DNA from: Actinomycetes bacterium
GTDB lineage: Bacteria; Actinomycetota; Acidimicrobiia; Acidimicrobiales; RAAP-2
Assembly (NCBI GenBank): GCA_021849435.1
Contig: JAJZSX010000181.1
Location: 1-5,644, forward strand
DNA: 5,644 bases
Direction of reading: 5' to 3'
In this document: positions 4,753-5,644 of the stretch, piece after piece
Position numbering within the stretch: the stretch's first letter is position 1
Layout: each line of letters begins with the position of its first letter
The notes under the pieces: generated by a model
Told to the model about the DNA's origin: nothing
The model's database searches: none
Seen by the model: only the letters and a program-made list of their open reading frames with translations
Translations under genes and position numbers: made by a program

Positions 4753-5644
4753 GCCAATCTCTCTCCCTCGCCGAGGCAACCGCGGCCCTCACGGCGCCGG
4801 GCCAGATGTTCGAATTGGAGACGTTGGTCCTCGACGGTGTCGAGATGACCGCGTGGAAGCACGCGGCGCACAACCTCGGCCAGATCCTCGAGCTCTCGCG
4901 GCGCCACGCGGACTCGCTGTTCCTCGTCTACGAGGAACAGCGAGTCACCTTCGATCAGCACTACCGCATCGTGGCGACCCTGGCCGCCCGCCTCCAGTCA
5001 CTCGGGGTCGCCAAGGGCGAGCGCGTGGCCATCGCCGCTCGCAATCTGCCCCAGTGGGTGGAGGCGTTCTGGGCCACGATGGTCCTGGGCGCGATCAGCG
5101 TACCGATCAACGCCTGGTGGACGACTGACGAACTGGCCTACGCGCTGGCCGACTCGAGTGCGCGGATGGCCTTCGTCGATGAGGAACGCCTGGAGCGGCT
5201 CCTCCCCGTCCTCGACGACCTATCCGATCTCGAGGCGCTGATCGTCTTCAGCCGTGACCCGGCGATCCGTGAGCCGCTCGCGACGCACGGCCGCGTGCGC
5301 GTTGTGCGCTTCGAAGAGTTCCTCAGCGGCGTCGACTCCGAAGCGATTGTCCCATCGATCGACGTCGAGCCCGACGACGTGGCGACGATCTTCTACACCT
5401 CGGGTACTACAGGCCGTCCTAAGGGGGCTGTCGGAACGCACCGCAATATCATCACGAACCTGATGAACTTGTTCTTCATCGGCCAGCGCGCAACCATACG
5501 ATTCGGCGCCGGGGACGATCGAGGCCCCAGCGCCACACTGCTCAACATCCCCCTCTTTCATGCAACGGGCTGCCTCGCCTCGATGGTCGTCTCTACCGCG
5601 GCCGGGGGCAAGCTCGTAATGATGCATCACTTCGAGAGATCGGA
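4749..5644 (+). CDS. AMP-forming acyl-CoA synthetase (FadD-like, ANL superfamily), C-terminus cut by window edge
   Basis: Activates a carboxylic acid, probably a fatty acid, to acyl-AMP and then acyl-CoA. The open frame runs 298 codons to the right edge without a stop. Visible: a family N-terminus with LGVAKGERVAIAARNLPQW (85-103) and GAISVPINAWWTTDELAYAL (114-133), the phosphate-binding A3 motif YTSGTTGRPKGA (216-227) with the following H231, and LFHATG (269-274). The acyl-pocket, hinge and C-terminal catalytic-Lys domains lie outside the window. GTG 4749 overlaps the orn stop (GTGA) and has no clear ribosome site, so coupling to orn is inferred; ATG 4806 is an alternative start. Codons 55-66 are written as a perfect 16-bp inverted repeat. 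Medium- or long-chain specificity cannot be judged from this part. Confidence 0.92.
   Translation, partial: MSQSLSLAEATAALTAPGQMFELETLVLDGVEMTAWKHAAHNLGQILELSRRHADSLFLVYEEQRVTFDQHYRIVATLAARLQSLGVAKGERVAIAARNLPQWVEAFWATMVLGAISVPINAWWTTDELAYALADSSARMAFVDEERLERLLPVLDDLSDLEALIVFSRDPAIREPLATHGRVRVVRFEEFLSGVDSEAIVPSIDVEPDDVATIFYTSGTTGRPKGAVGTHRNIITNLMNLFFIGQRATIRFGAGDDRGPSATLLNIPLFHATGCLASMVVSTAAGGKLVMMHHFERS
4911..4946. repeat. Perfect 16-bp inverted repeat with 4-base loop inside the acyl-CoA synthetase gene
   Basis: Arms at 4911-4926 (GACTCGCTGTTCCTCG) and 4931-4946 are exact reverse complements around TCTA (4927-4930). It encodes residues 55-66, DSLFLVYEEQRV. No T-run follows. Confidence 0.95.

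Overview
The window is GC-rich throughout and its coding regions show the strong third-position GC bias of a high-GC actinomycete. An actinomycetotal origin is the best guess, with the class unresolved. Three things support it: an oligoribonuclease gene, -10 elements of TAnnnT type, and two genes that look leaderless. This taxonomic call is an inference. I see no mobile element, CRISPR array, phage gene or toxin-antitoxin pair.

Left part, minus strand (3473 down to 1). A GTG-started alpha/beta-hydrolase (HSL-type esterase) has its own promoter and a strong AGGAGG ribosome site. About 70 bases further on comes a polar amino-acid ABC importer in the order binding protein, permease, ATPase, with the ATPase cut by the left edge. 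These three genes form one complete-looking uptake system. The secreted binding protein captures the solute, a HisM-type permease (probably a homodimer, since only one permease gene is present) forms the channel, and a GlnQ/HisP-type ATPase powers it. The specific amino acid cannot be read from the sequence.

Middle (3559 to 4153, minus strand). A tRNA-Gly(GCC) with an encoded CCA is followed directly by a 15-bp terminator hairpin. Upstream of it lies dut (dUTPase), with all five family motifs.

Right part, plus strand (4198 to the edge). orn (oligoribonuclease, which degrades nano-RNAs) overlaps by 4 bases the start of an AMP-forming acyl-CoA synthetase that is cut by the right edge. dut and orn diverge from a 44-base intergenic region. 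Each has a TAnnnT box exactly 6 bases from its ATG, as expected of back-to-back leaderless promoters.

The gene content is ordinary. The unusual feature is nucleotide structure inside genes. There is a perfect 17-bp stem over the first codons of the permease and a perfect 16-bp stem with a 4-base loop in the CoA ligase. The ATPase carries an 11-bp stem with a 4-base loop, and the permease also has an 18-base perfect palindrome. An 18-bp tandem duplication straddles the permease/ATPase junction. No stretch longer than 300 bases lacks a gene, and I found no clearly new biological system.
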